A stretch of 64,000 nucleotides of DNA from [Leptolyngbya] sp. JSC-1 (GCA_000733415.1 KL662191.1:640370-704369); one strand, 5' to 3'; shown: positions 42,613 to 52,258, counted from the first letter of the stretch. Program-made: numbers and translations. Notes: generated by a model not told the origin, from the letters alone.

Positions 42613-42713
42613 TGGGTTGACAAAACTGCAACCGCTGACGGCTGAAGTACTGTTTCAGGCTCTAGGATCGAGGCAGGGGATGGGTGTCATGTTCACTTTC
42701 TTAGCTTTTGCGG

Positions 42714-43769
42714 ATGCAGCTTTCTGAACTGATTCGACGCTATCTGCTGTATGGACTCAGCGGACCAATTATTGTCTTAAACCTGTGGGTACTGAGTCAG
42801 GTTTTTCAGTACTTTGAAGGTTTAATTACCTTCCTGATTCTCAGCATCATCCTGGCGCTAATTTTGGATTACTTGGTACGGCTGTTCGAGCGCTTTCGCC
42901 TCAACCGGACCCAGGCTGTCCTGCTGGTTCTGTTCTTGTTTCTGGTGACACTGGTCATCTTGGGATTTACACTGCTCCCGATTGTGATTGGGCAGGCTAC
43001 CCAGCTTTTGCAAGGGCTGCCAGCTCTACTCGAAGCCGGAAACCGCAACATCAACTGGCTGCAAAGCTTTATCAACCAGCACAAACTGCCGTTCGACCTC
43101 GACCAGATCACGAATCAGGTCAACAATCAGGTTCAGGCTGGCATTGCCGAGCTGCCCGAATTGGCCATTAATACGGTCGGTCAGATCTTCGCGACGATTC
43201 TGCTGATCGTACTGGCGTTTTATATGCTGCTCTATGGCGAACGCTGTTGGAAAGGCTTAACCAATCTGCTGCCGAGCAAACTGGGCAATGCCCTCAGCAC
43301 CTCTCTGAAACAGCAGTTTCACCAGTTTTTTTTGAGCCAACTGTTGCTGGCGCTGGTGATGGTGCTGTTTCTGATTCCGACGTTTTTGATTTTGCAGATC
43401 AAGTTTGCGCTGCTATTTGTGCTGATCATTGGCCTGCTGGAAGTGGTACCGCTGTTTGGAGCCACAGTTGGCATCGGCTTGGTGACGCTGCTGGTGTTTG
43501 GCCTACAGGGATTTCTGCCCGCCGTGCAGGTGGTGGTTGCAAGCGTAGTTTTTCAGCAAATTACCGACAACATTATTGCGCCTCGCCTGCGTGGAGATTT
43601 TACCGGCCTCAATCCGATTTGGATTATCATTGCGCTGCTGATTGGCGGACGGGTAGCTGGCTTCATCGGTGTAGTTTTAGCCATGCCGATCGCGGCCACC
43701 ATCAAAAGCACGATCGAGACAATGCGAATGTCTGAAGATTACCCCAGGGTTTCCAACAGCGACGCTTAA
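42714..43769 (+). CDS. AI-2E family transporter
   Basis: A 351-residue integral membrane protein of the AI-2E exporter (DUF20/UPF0118) family. It has seven to eight predicted helices, including GPIIVLNLWVLSQVFQYFEG and LLVLFLFLVTLVILGFTLLP. DNIIAPRLRGDFTGLNPIWI and IIALLIGGRVAGFIGVVLAM are the conserved C-terminal blocks. Some family members act as sodium/proton antiporters rather than autoinducer exporters, so the substrate is open. The start is ATG 42714; TTG 42708 is possible. Confidence 0.92.
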   Translation: MQLSELIRRYLLYGLSGPIIVLNLWVLSQVFQYFEGLITFLILSIILALILDYLVRLFERFRLNRTQAVLLVLFLFLVTLVILGFTLLPIVIGQATQLLQGLPALLEAGNRNINWLQSFINQHKLPFDLDQITNQVNNQVQAGIAELPELAINTVGQIFATILLIVLAFYMLLYGERCWKGLTNLLPSKLGNALSTSLKQQFHQFFLSQLLLALVMVLFLIPTFLILQIKFALLFVLIIGLLEVVPLFGATVGIGLVTLLVFGLQGFLPAVQVVVASVVFQQITDNIIAPRLRGDFTGLNPIWIIIALLIGGRVAGFIGVVLAMPIAATIKSTIETMRMSEDYPRVSNSDA

Positions 43770-43996
43770 CCTGACTTGACCAGAATTTTATTTAGCGGTC
43801 GGGTAGTTGACACAATTTTCATCAGCTCAATGTTAAGCTGACGGCGTCTAGCATGAACCTGAGCTGAAGCCAAGCGCATTTCCTGGGCACTTATACTAAG
43901 AATTGCTAAGTTGACGCTAGGAATGGTAAAGTCCCATACAAAGCGCAATTAAATCAAACTTAACTTTACTCATCATTTTGTTCTGATTGCTGTAGC

Positions 43997-44722
43997 ATGC
44001 AAACTCTTGCCCATACCTCCGATCAGCGAACGCAAGCTCAGTCTTCTCATTCCCTATCTACCCTGCCTTCCCAGCCCACATCGTTACGAATTGTGGCACT
44101 AGGAGACAGCCTGATTTACGGATTTGGCGATCCAGAAGGTGGCGGCTGGGTCGAGCGACTGCGGCGGCAGTGGATGACCCCTGAAAGTCCTGGTCACGCC
44201 CTGTATAGCCTGGGGGTGCGGGGAGACCGGATGCGGCAGGTAGCACGGCGGCTAGAGAGCGAGTTTCGCCATCGCGGCGAATTGCGACACCGGGTGCCTG
44301 ATATGATTATTCTCTCAGTTGGGCTGAACGATTCAGCGCGTCTGGGTCGTTTAGATGGCAAGAATTTCACCGACTTTGCCGAATTTGAGATCGATGTGGC
44401 CGACCTGCTGGATCAGGCGCAACAGCTCTGTCCGGTAGTGTTTGTGGGTATGACACCGGTAAATGAGCGCAAAATGCCCTTCTCAAAGTGTCTGTACTAT
44501 AACCACGCCGACCAGTATCGCTACAAACAAGCAACTCGGCTGGCCTGCGAAGCTCGACAAATTCCTTATCTTGATATTTTCGATTGCTGGCTATCGCGGG
44601 GTGAAGCCTGGTGGATGAGCCGTCTCACTCAAGATGGCCTGCATCCCAACAGTGCGGGCTACCAATCCATTTTGCAGGAGTTTCTGGATTGGGACGCCGT
44701 CAAACCCTGGATTGAGAGCTAG
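43997..44722 (+). CDS. GDSL-type esterase/lipase (SGNH hydrolase)
   Basis: A 241-residue SGNH hydrolase. ALGDSLIYGFGDPEGGGW is block I with the catalytic serine, LGVRGDRMRQVARR block II with its glycine, LSVGLNDSARLG block III with the asparagine, and QDGLHPNSAGYQ block V with the aspartate and histidine. No signal peptide is visible, so it is probably cytoplasmic. It overlaps the convergent pentapeptide-repeat gene by 4 bp. The substrate is unknown. Confidence 0.92.
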   Translation: MQTLAHTSDQRTQAQSSHSLSTLPSQPTSLRIVALGDSLIYGFGDPEGGGWVERLRRQWMTPESPGHALYSLGVRGDRMRQVARRLESEFRHRGELRHRVPDMIILSVGLNDSARLGRLDGKNFTDFAEFEIDVADLLDQAQQLCPVVFVGMTPVNERKMPFSKCLYYNHADQYRYKQATRLACEARQIPYLDIFDCWLSRGEAWWMSRLTQDGLHPNSAGYQSILQEFLDWDAVKPWIES

Positions 44723-45315
44723 CGGCAGCCTAAACTATCGCGCGTGGTCACGCCCGTAACCGGATTGACACCATCAGCTCGCTCACAAAGCTGAATCAGC
44801 TCGTAGCGGTCAATGATGGCATCGGTAAAATCGGCTCCCGTAATTGTCACATCCTGAAAGCTGGTGCGGGCCAGAGTAGCGCCTTCTAGAATCGCGTTCG
44901 TCATATCTGAGCCAACCAGAAACACCCGATCCACCAAGGCCCCAGTCAAGTTGGCATTGCGCAAATTGGCGTTAAGCATGACGCCCTTGGTCAGCATGGC
45001 ATTGCTCAGATCGGCCCCTTCTAAATTAATGTTGCGCATCTCAGCCGCCACAAAGTTTTTGCCATGCAGATCGGCGTGAGAGAAGTCCTGGTTGTTTAGG
45101 TTAGCGTTGTTGTAGTTGACCGTATCGGGCTGGGCTGCCACCGGCAGAGCCAACATCAGCACCCAGAAACCGGCCAGCACTAGGACAAGAATTCCATACA
45201 GGATGCCCTTCCACCAGCGCTGCGATCGGAAATGCAACGCCCCCCTGCCAACCTCTGGCTGAGCTGCTGGCCTATTACCTGGCCTATCACCTTGTAGGGA
45301 CGGAATCTGATTCAC
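44719..45315 (-). CDS. Pentapeptide-repeat protein with an N-terminal membrane anchor
   Basis: A 198-residue protein. A hydrophobic segment (GILYGILVLVLAGFWVLMLA) ending in ALPVAAQ could be a signal peptide or anchor. It is followed by about 20 pentapeptide repeats (ANLNNQDFSHADLHGKNFVA and similar), which form a right-handed quadrilateral helix. The C-terminus is a short cysteine-containing tail (LIQLCERADGVNPVTG). Several cyanobacterial homologues are lumenal. The start is GTG 45315. Confidence 0.85.
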   Translation of the reverse strand: MNQIPSLQGDRPGNRPAAQPEVGRGALHFRSQRWWKGILYGILVLVLAGFWVLMLALPVAAQPDTVNYNNANLNNQDFSHADLHGKNFVAAEMRNINLEGADLSNAMLTKGVMLNANLRNANLTGALVDRVFLVGSDMTNAILEGATLARTSFQDVTITGADFTDAIIDRYELIQLCERADGVNPVTGVTTRDSLGCR

Positions 45316-45361
45316 GGTTTCGCCTCCTGTCCATCATGCTCGATAACCTCAGCCCAACTCG

Positions 45362-45412
45362 CTCAAGCTAGTAACTATCTCAAGCTAGTAACTATCTCAA
45401 GCTAGTAACTAT
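45362..45412. repeat. 17-bp tandem repeat x3 at the end of the second LCP gene
   Basis: CTCAAGCTAGTAACTAT occurs three times in a row (45362-45378, 45379-45395, 45396-45412). The third copy contains the stop codon of the LCP gene at 45402 and its last two codons. Confidence 0.92.
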
Positions 45413-46835
45413 TCTGAATCCGCGGCTGCTGCGTCCAGTCATTACCGACACGAATTGTTAAATCAGACTGCAAATCTCCAGTGGAGGCGGGCACAATTTC
45501 ACCCACACCCAACACTGCCTCCATTAGTTCAGCGCTATGCAAGTCGCCCCGTTGGGCAATGATCTGGGTCTGGCTTTGGGCTTCAGGCCAATCTTCGATC
45601 ACATAGACATTTCCATAGCCTTGAGCTTCTAAATAAGCAGCCATCTGGGTGCCAATCTGGGGATTGCTAGAGGCATTCTGTACCGCAATCTGCAATTCCT
45701 TGCGGTCATGCTGCTGCGTCACGGCGGCAATCGAGCTGACGTCAAAATGCTCTTGCATCACTTGATCTTTGGCGACCGGATCCAGAATCCAGTAGCTGGC
45801 CACCGCTTCGTCGGGAGTGCTAAAGCGACCAGGCAACATCACCATCTGGAAGTTGTCTCGCTCCAGATCTAGGCCAAAGTTCGCCAAGGCCAGCATCTCT
45901 TCCATCGACAAATTGGTGTCAATGTACTTTTGAAACAGCTCAATTGCGGCAGGCAGCTTCGTGAGCATGGCCGGATTGCTCAATTTTTCCCGCAGTGCCC
46001 GAATCACCTGCTGCTGGCGCTGCACTCGCCCAATATCGCCATCGGCATCGTTGCGGTAGCGAGCAAATTGTTCCGCCTGTTCGCCGCTTAGGGTTTGGTG
46101 GCCGGGCTGAAGATCGATTTTGAGCTTCTGGGTGTTGTCGGTGTATTCCATGCGTTCGGGCACATAGACCTCAATGCCACCCATCAAGTCCACCAACTCC
46201 CGAAAGGCACCAGTGCTGACGCGGACATAGCGATCAATCGTGACGCCATTCAACGTGCTGCTGACAACCTTGGCTGCTAGTTCCGGCCCTCCTGCCGCAT
46301 TAGCATAGTTGATTTTTTCGATTCCTAGCTCTGGAATATCAACTCTGGTATCGCGGGGAATCGACAGAACACTGACTGTCTGGGTAGCCGGGTCCAGATG
46401 CACCAACAGCATTGTGTCACTGCGGCCCGCAAACATATCGTTAGGGTCACTGCCTTCAGGCAGGTTCAGCGGTAAATCAACTCCCATCACCAAAATATTC
46501 ACCGGACGGGTGATTTGATAGCGAAAGCCTTGACGCCACAGCTCGTTTAACGAAAACGGCTCACGGGTGCCAGTAGGCGCTATGGCTGTCGGCAGTGGCA
46601 TCATCAACACCAGAGCAGCCCCTACCACGGCAGAAACCGTTGCGCTTAAGCCTAAGACAAACCCTCGAAACAGCCATTTGCCCATGCCAGGGCGAGCAAT
46701 AGCAGGATTTACAGAAGCAGGACTTACAGAACGGCCAGGCTCTAATGCAGGCGGGGATGTCATCCCATTGGTTACCTCATTCGGAGGTTCCTGGGTCGGA
46801 CGCTGCAATTGAGAGTCATATCCCTTCTGTTTCAC
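45402..46835 (-). CDS. LytR-CpsA-Psr (LCP) family protein
   Basis: A 477-residue LCP protein with a cytoplasmic N-terminus, one membrane helix (FVLGLSATVSAVVGAALVLM) and the catalytic domain. VLSIPRDTRVDIPELGIEKI and the arginine block FARYRNDADGDIGRVQRQQQ are complete. A LytR_C domain follows (LQIAVQNASSNPQIG onward). It is a paralogue of the protein at 21886-23565 but lacks its proline-rich tail. LCP enzymes attach glycopolymers to peptidoglycan. The GTG start lies opposite manC, with 376 bp between. Confidence 0.92.
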   Translation of the reverse strand: MKQKGYDSQLQRPTQEPPNEVTNGMTSPPALEPGRSVSPASVNPAIARPGMGKWLFRGFVLGLSATVSAVVGAALVLMMPLPTAIAPTGTREPFSLNELWRQGFRYQITRPVNILVMGVDLPLNLPEGSDPNDMFAGRSDTMLLVHLDPATQTVSVLSIPRDTRVDIPELGIEKINYANAAGGPELAAKVVSSTLNGVTIDRYVRVSTGAFRELVDLMGGIEVYVPERMEYTDNTQKLKIDLQPGHQTLSGEQAEQFARYRNDADGDIGRVQRQQQVIRALREKLSNPAMLTKLPAAIELFQKYIDTNLSMEEMLALANFGLDLERDNFQMVMLPGRFSTPDEAVASYWILDPVAKDQVMQEHFDVSSIAAVTQQHDRKELQIAVQNASSNPQIGTQMAAYLEAQGYGNVYVIEDWPEAQSQTQIIAQRGDLHSAELMEAVLGVGEIVPASTGDLQSDLTIRVGNDWTQQPRIQNSY

Positions 46836-47211
46836 GCTTTCACCTCTTGATGGCTTATGTAACCCGCATCCAGCTATAGGTCGATGGTCTTGGCAAAACG
46901 CCGCAGCAATAGAATACCTAGGGGAGCTATCGAATGGAATCGCTTAGCTGAATGACTTAAGTAGAAGAATCTCGCTAAATGTTTAGTTTTGTTTAATTGC
47001 CCCCGAATTATAACCTGAACCGTGGATAGACTGTCTTCCCTCCTCTGGTTCAACTTGAACGAGTGAGCAGAGAGATTTTGCTTCCGTGAAAATCGGGGGG
47101 AATTGACCTATTGCTGATGAAATTGCGATAAAGCGAGTATTTCAGCGGATCTGAGGCGCGCGCAAGACTTGTTAGGATAAGGCGAAATTGTAGAACAATC
47201 ACCCAAATGTC
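46836..47211. other. Intergenic region between divergent LCP and manC genes
   Basis: A 376-bp region expected to hold both promoters. I see no coding frame or RNA, and no promoter that stands out. Confidence 0.4.
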
Positions 47212-48261
47212 ATGATCCCCGTAATTTTAGCTGGTGGTAAAGGAGAGCGGTTTTGGCCTCTAAGTCGGAAACATCGTCCCAAACAGTTTCTCAGCTTAGA
47301 TGGCAGCGGTAGGAGTTTGCTGCAAGCAACAGCAGACCGTTTATTGAACCTGGCTGGTGGCTGGTCAGGGTTGTGGGTGATTACAGCGGCCCATCTCGAA
47401 GAAGGGGTGAGGCAGCAGCTCCCGAATCTGCCGCTAGAGAACCTGCTGGTGGAAATGGAAGGACGGGATACTGCCCCCGCCGTTGCCTGGGCCACGCTGG
47501 AAATTGCCCAGCGCTATGGAGAAGACGCCATTATCGGCTTTTTCCCTGCTGACCATTGGATCGGGGAGCAAGATGTCTTTGAGCAAACCCTGAAGGCCGC
47601 TGAAGAGCTGGCCCAGCAAAATGCTGCTATTGCCACGCTTGGCATCAAACCCACCTATGCCTCTACCGGCTATGGCTATATCGAACAGGGGGAAGCTATC
47701 GGTACATTTAACCAACTGCCGGGTTATAAGGTGAGCCGCTTTACCGAAAAGCCCGATCTCGCGACAGCAGAACAATTTTTGGCGACGGGTCGGTTTAGCT
47801 GGAATGGCGGCATGTTTGTGTTTCCAGCGGGCATCGTGCTCAAGGAGCTGCAAATTCACGCGCCAGAGATTCTGCAACCTTTGCAGCAGCAGGGACCCTC
47901 GGCCTATCTGAATCTGCCCAAACTCAGCATCGACTATGCGCTGATGGAAAAAACCGACCGAGCCTATGTGCTGCCGGTTAGCTTTAGCTGGGATGACTTG
48001 GGGGATTGGAACGCCATCGAACGTCTGCTCAAGGATGAGAACCCCAATGTGGAGCTGGCCAAGCATGTCGGACTCGATACCCAGGGCACGCTGCTCTACG
48101 CCACTGATGATGATGACCTGATCGTCACGATTGGCTTAGACGATACGGTGATTGTGCGGGACGGTAAGGTGACGCTAATCGTCAAAAAAGACCGGACGCA
48201 GGACATTAAGAAGATATTGAAGCAGCTCCAGGAAAACCCCCAATGGGCAAACTTGCTTTAA
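47212..48261 (+). CDS. manC: Mannose-1-phosphate guanylyltransferase
   Basis: A 349-residue nucleotidyltransferase making GDP-mannose from mannose-1-phosphate and GTP. VILAGGKGERFWPLSRKHRP is the pyrophosphorylase signature, FFPADHWI the metal/nucleotide motif, and VSRFTEKPDLATAEQFL and WNGGMFVF the sugar-binding blocks. It lacks the C-terminal isomerase domain of bifunctional enzymes. GDP-mannose feeds exopolysaccharide and glycan synthesis, consistent with the neighbouring glycosyltransferase and LCP genes. Confidence 0.93.
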   Translation: MIPVILAGGKGERFWPLSRKHRPKQFLSLDGSGRSLLQATADRLLNLAGGWSGLWVITAAHLEEGVRQQLPNLPLENLLVEMEGRDTAPAVAWATLEIAQRYGEDAIIGFFPADHWIGEQDVFEQTLKAAEELAQQNAAIATLGIKPTYASTGYGYIEQGEAIGTFNQLPGYKVSRFTEKPDLATAEQFLATGRFSWNGGMFVFPAGIVLKELQIHAPEILQPLQQQGPSAYLNLPKLSIDYALMEKTDRAYVLPVSFSWDDLGDWNAIERLLKDENPNVELAKHVGLDTQGTLLYATDDDDLIVTIGLDDTVIVRDGKVTLIVKKDRTQDIKKILKQLQENPQWANLL

Positions 48262-48353
48262 GCAGGATTGGCTATCCGGGTGCGGTCATTGCCCAGAGCG
48301 GGAACTCTACAGCAGAACGCTTAACCTTTCTTTGATTTTCTTTATATCAAGTC

Positions 48354-49988
48354 ATGCGGTTTCTGCTGGTAGTTTTGCTGAGCCTAGGGCTGCTGTTTCG
48401 CTTTGCCCATCTCGACCGGAAAGTTTATTGGTACGACGAAGCCTTTACGTCCCTGCGGGCCGCCGGCTATACCGAAGCGGACGTGGTACAACACTTTGCT
48501 GCCTCACAGGTAGTTAGCGTGCAAGAACTCCAGCAGTTTCAGCAGCCTGCTTCTGACCGAGGTTTAAGCGCGACTATTCAGAGTCTGGCAGTCGAAGATA
48601 CGCAGCACCCACCGCTGTACTACGCGATTGCCCATGTTTGGATCCACTGGGTTGGCAGTTCGGTAGCGGCCTATCGCTTGCTGCCTGCCCTCTTCAGCCT
48701 GTTGAGTCTACCCGCCGTATATTGGCTCAGTCAGGAGCTATTCGTCAAAACTGGTGCCTTTGCCTCGGCCTTGCCGGGTTGGGTTGCGGTTGGGCTGTGG
48801 GCCATTTCGCCGTTTCAGGTGATCTACGCCCAAGAATCGCGGCAGTACAGCCTTTGGGGAACCGTTACTTTATTGATGACAGCGGCCTTTCTACGAGCAC
48901 TGCGGACCCAGACTTATCTGAACTGGCTGCTCTATGCCTTCAGCGTTGCCCTCAGCCTCTACACCTTCTTGCTCAGCGGTTTGGTTGTAATGGCCCACGG
49001 AATTTACCTGCTGTTGGAATCAGGATTTCCTCTGCTCAAACCTCGCATAACTCGGCGCTGGATGGCCTATCTAATTGCCAGCTGCACCGGCCTGATGCTG
49101 TTTTTGCCCTGGCTGTGGCTGTTGGTGACGAACCTGTCGCAGGCGCAGTCGGTGACGAATTGGACCAACAATCAGCAATCCTGGCCGCGGTTGGTGCTGA
49201 CCTGGGCCAGTATCGTAGGGCGCGTGTTTTATGACCGGGGTGAGCTGCTGATCGATCGCATAGTTCAGGTAGGAGTACTGCTGCTGGTGGCCTATGCTTT
49301 CTACTCGCTATGGCGCTCAACCGCGCGGCAGGTTTGGCTGATGGTTTTGGTTCTGACTCTGACCCCGATTTTGCCCTTGATGCTGGCGGATTTGGCCTTG
49401 GGCGGGTTGCGCTCGACCTTTCCCCGCTACTTTATTCCTTCGCTATTAGGAATCCAGCTTGCCGTAGTTTACCTTGTCAGCCAAATGATTCAAGCTCGAC
49501 GAGGCTGGGGCAATGGCCGATTGCTAATGGCGGCGGTGTGCTGCGCTGGATTGGTTTCCTGCCTTGCCAGTTTCTCCGCTCCGACTTGGTGGCAAAAAAC
49601 GCTGAATCAAGAAAATTGGGCTGTAGCTCAGGCGATCAACTCAGCCGCTCGTCCGTTGCTGATCAGCGATGCCGAAACGGGCGATTTGTTAGCCCTCAGC
49701 CATGCACTCAAACCAGAGGTACAGCTACTGCTGCGTCCGACCTGCTACACCTGCTCCACTCAAACTGTCGATGATCCTGGCACTCTGCTGGCAGAAGTAA
49801 ACCAGCTTAGTCAAGCACTAGACAGTGATTTCTTCAGCGATATGTATTTCTTCCATCCCAGAAGCAGCAAACAATGGCGGCAGGCATTTAAACAGTTTCT
49901 AAAGAATAATCCTGATCTTAAATTGGCATCTATACCTCTGAAAGATCAGAAAAACAATGAACTTCTCTGGAGAATTGTTAACAAATAG
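48354..49988 (+). CDS. GT-C membrane glycosyltransferase (family 39-like)
   Basis: A 544-residue polytopic protein with about ten hydrophobic helices. After the first helix the loop VYWYDEAFTSLRAAGY holds the acidic DE motif of GT-C enzymes. DTQHPPLYYAIAHVWIHWVG and YAQESRQYSLWGTVTLL are typical of the family 39/83 group, which transfer sugars from lipid-phosphate carriers outside the membrane. A soluble C-terminal domain follows the last helix. It lies 92 bp after manC on the same strand, so they may be co-transcribed. The acceptor is unknown. Confidence 0.88.
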   Translation: MRFLLVVLLSLGLLFRFAHLDRKVYWYDEAFTSLRAAGYTEADVVQHFAASQVVSVQELQQFQQPASDRGLSATIQSLAVEDTQHPPLYYAIAHVWIHWVGSSVAAYRLLPALFSLLSLPAVYWLSQELFVKTGAFASALPGWVAVGLWAISPFQVIYAQESRQYSLWGTVTLLMTAAFLRALRTQTYLNWLLYAFSVALSLYTFLLSGLVVMAHGIYLLLESGFPLLKPRITRRWMAYLIASCTGLMLFLPWLWLLVTNLSQAQSVTNWTNNQQSWPRLVLTWASIVGRVFYDRGELLIDRIVQVGVLLLVAYAFYSLWRSTARQVWLMVLVLTLTPILPLMLADLALGGLRSTFPRYFIPSLLGIQLAVVYLVSQMIQARRGWGNGRLLMAAVCCAGLVSCLASFSAPTWWQKTLNQENWAVAQAINSAARPLLISDAETGDLLALSHALKPEVQLLLRPTCYTCSTQTVDDPGTLLAEVNQLSQALDSDFFSDMYFFHPRSSKQWRQAFKQFLKNNPDLKLASIPLKDQKNNELLWRIVNK

Positions 49989-50235
49989 AGCGACAAATTA
50001 AGTTGTTGTCTTGTTTCGAGAAAGTAAAACTTTTAACTTCAAAAATTTACATAACTTTCCCACAATTCAATAAAAAGGTTTGTTTTGTACCTGACAGGAA
50101 AAGCTAAGAAAAATGGAAAGTTTCAAATTAGAAATGATCGCTGGAAGCTATTAAATTCAAAGCTTCTACCGTTTATACCACGAACTAGCAATAAATCTAG
50201 AGAGCTATATTAGCCCATAGCGTGCTAATGCTCTC

Positions 50236-50643
50236 ATGGAACAGTTGCAGAACTATATTTTGATATTAGATCAAGGCTCTGATGACCTTCAGTTGATTGA
50301 ATCGCTGCTGAGTCATCTGCGTTGTCCATTGGGTTGTCCATTGGTCGTTGCGAGTTCTCCGGAGCAGGCGATGGCGAGAGCCAGTCAGGCTCCTCCCTAT
50401 CTGTTGATTCTGACGGGGAATCAAAACCAATGGTCCAAATCTTTGGTGCATCAGTTCCGCAACCTGGCGGATACCTCTGGCATTACGATTGTGGCGTTGA
50501 CCGATGTCCATGCACCGAGTTGGCTGCGGCAGGAAGATAATCCTGGCTTGGATGGTTTCTTGGTGAAGCCGTTGAATCGGGACATTCTCTCGTCTCTCGT
50601 CCAGTCAGCCTGGGTGCGGCAAACCTATTGCTCCAGCCATTGA
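50236..50643 (+). CDS. Pseudo-receiver domain protein
   Basis: A 135-residue single receiver-like domain. The beta1 strand YILILDQGSDDLQLIESLLS and the end GLDGFLVKPLNRDILSSLV keep the receiver shape and the conserved lysine. At the beta3 end, where the phospho-accepting aspartate should be, the sequence is LLILTGNQNQW, so threonine or glycine stands there. It should not be phosphorylated in the usual way. It has no output domain. It is a stand-alone gene with an AT-rich upstream region of about 250 bp. Confidence 0.75.
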   Translation: MEQLQNYILILDQGSDDLQLIESLLSHLRCPLGCPLVVASSPEQAMARASQAPPYLLILTGNQNQWSKSLVHQFRNLADTSGITIVALTDVHAPSWLRQEDNPGLDGFLVKPLNRDILSSLVQSAWVRQTYCSSH

Positions 50644-50672
50644 CCATTCATCAATCAATCATTAACCAATTA

Positions 50673-50708
50673 TTGACCAGCTATTGACCAGCTATTGACC
50701 AGCCATTC
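50673..50708. repeat. Short tandem repeat (TATTGACCAGC)
   Basis: Two full copies of TATTGACCAGC and flanking partial copies lie between the pseudo-receiver and deacetylase genes. Related words (TATGACCAGCC) are repeated at 61645-61668, upstream of the tRNA. Confidence 0.75.
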
Positions 50709-50768
50709 ATGCCAATTTTTCAGTAGGGTAGGATAGTCCCTGTCTGCGCTTTTGCCTTTAATTGATTC

Positions 50769-51554
50769 ATGCAATTTGCTCCCCTCTATCCGCTGATTCA
50801 CAAATTACTCAAACCGGCGTTTCCCCAATGCCTCTGGGCCGGTGCTGCCGCCACGAAAACGATTGCTCTGACGTTTGATGACGGTCCGCATCCGCTGCAT
50901 ACGCCCTATCTGCTAGAGGTATTGGATCACTATCAAATTCAAGCCAGCTTTTTTTGGTTGGGAGTTTGCGTGGATCGATCGCCCGAAGTGGCGCAAGCAA
51001 TTTGGCAGCGCGGTCACTGGATTGGCCTGCATGGCTATCACCATCGTTCGTTTACATTGCTATCGCCTCAAGAACTACAGCAAAGTCTACTTCAGACCCA
51101 AACCGCCATTGCCAATGCTTGCCAGCTCGACTTAGCCACAGTACAGCAGCAGATTCGCGATGTCCGCCCGCCTAACGGCTTTTTTACACCGCAAATTCTG
51201 CGTTGGTTAGAGCAGTGGCAATACCGTCCAGTCATGTGGAGCGTGGTGCCGGAAGACTGGGTAAGGCCAGGAGTAGCCGTGGCAGCGGAGCGGGTTCTGA
51301 ATCAGACTCAAGCCGGCTCAATTATCGTCCTGCATGATGGCTACTGCGGCGGTGAAGACGTGGCCCAGATTGTGGCTGAAATCATTCCACGCCTTTTAGA
51401 CGAGGGCTATCAGTTTGTCACGGTTGATGAGCTTTGGCAATCTCGCTGTACTGCACCTACTGTTGGACCTACTGCTGGACCGCCTACTGCACCTACTGAG
51501 GCAACTATTCATTCCGCAGCTTCCACACGCAGCTCGAAATCAGATTGGTCGTGA
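50769..51554 (+). CDS. Polysaccharide deacetylase family protein
   Basis: A 261-residue NodB-type deacetylase. TIALTFDDGPHPLHTPYLLE holds the catalytic and metal-binding aspartates, HGYHHRSF the two metal histidines, VRPPNGFF the arginine motif, and GSIIVLHDGY the late histidine. The family removes acetyl groups from N-acetyl sugars in envelope polysaccharides. The last ~25 residues (PTVGPTAGPPTAPTE and beyond) are a repeat-derived tail that overlaps the 3' end of the convergent CPBP gene by 50 bp. Confidence 0.92.
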   Translation: MQFAPLYPLIHKLLKPAFPQCLWAGAAATKTIALTFDDGPHPLHTPYLLEVLDHYQIQASFFWLGVCVDRSPEVAQAIWQRGHWIGLHGYHHRSFTLLSPQELQQSLLQTQTAIANACQLDLATVQQQIRDVRPPNGFFTPQILRWLEQWQYRPVMWSVVPEDWVRPGVAVAAERVLNQTQAGSIIVLHDGYCGGEDVAQIVAEIIPRLLDEGYQFVTVDELWQSRCTAPTVGPTAGPPTAPTEATIHSAASTRSSKSDWS

Positions 51555-52089
51555 TGTGGGCCACAATTGGCACGAGCAAATTGCCCGACAGCAGGGCACT
51601 CAACCCCAACACAACTCCGATCACCGTTGCCCACACCACATAGGGCCACTGTTGGCTGCCGCTGAAGTGCAGAATGCCAAAACACAGGCTGGAGAGAATT
51701 AAGCCAAACCAGGTCAAGCCTAACGCTGGCAGCATCACACCGCGAAACAGTAGCTCTTCGCTCATACCAGGCAGCAACCCCAGCCAAATCAAATCCGGCA
51801 ATACTAAAGGTCGAATGACCAGCTCCAGATAATAGTCGGCGCTTTTGCGGTAAGCCTCCCAAATCCGATACATCAAGGCGCTAGCTGCCGTAATTCCCAG
51901 TCCGGTACCAATACCCACCAGCAAAGCTAAGCCAGACCATTGGAGGGGCAATAGCACCGCAGACGTATCAAAAAATAGCCACAGACGCGCAAACAGCAGC
52001 AGCACCACTGCCGTCACCCCCATTGCAATCAAGACTTGAACGCGGCTCAGGGGGTCTACATTCGGTTTCGGAGAACTGGGGTCAGACAC
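51505..52089 (-). CDS. CPBP family intramembrane metalloprotease
   Basis: A 194-residue polytopic protein of the CAAX-protease/bacteriocin-processing (CPBP) family. EELLFRG is motif 1 (EExxxR), FGILHF motif 2 (FxxxH) and HITTN motif 3 (HxxxN), so the catalytic set is complete. The N-terminus is cytoplasmic and proline-rich, followed by VLIAMGVTAVVLLLFARLWL. The substrate is unknown. It converges with the deacetylase gene. Confidence 0.92.
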   Translation of the reverse strand: MSDPSSPKPNVDPLSRVQVLIAMGVTAVVLLLFARLWLFFDTSAVLLPLQWSGLALLVGIGTGLGITAASALMYRIWEAYRKSADYYLELVIRPLVLPDLIWLGLLPGMSEELLFRGVMLPALGLTWFGLILSSLCFGILHFSGSQQWPYVVWATVIGVVLGLSALLSGNLLVPIVAHITTNLISSCVWKLRNE

Positions 52090-52258
52090 AGCGCAGGAAA
52101 TAAATTTAAGACGCTTGAACTGGCAATCGAATTCGCCTAAATTCCAGGCAATTTCGTGTCAAGCTGGATTGGTTTAAGGCTAGCATTTGCCGAGATCCGA
52201 ATCAAACCAATCCAACCCTGCCAAAATTTAGTGACCATTCACGCAACTCGACCAGAGT

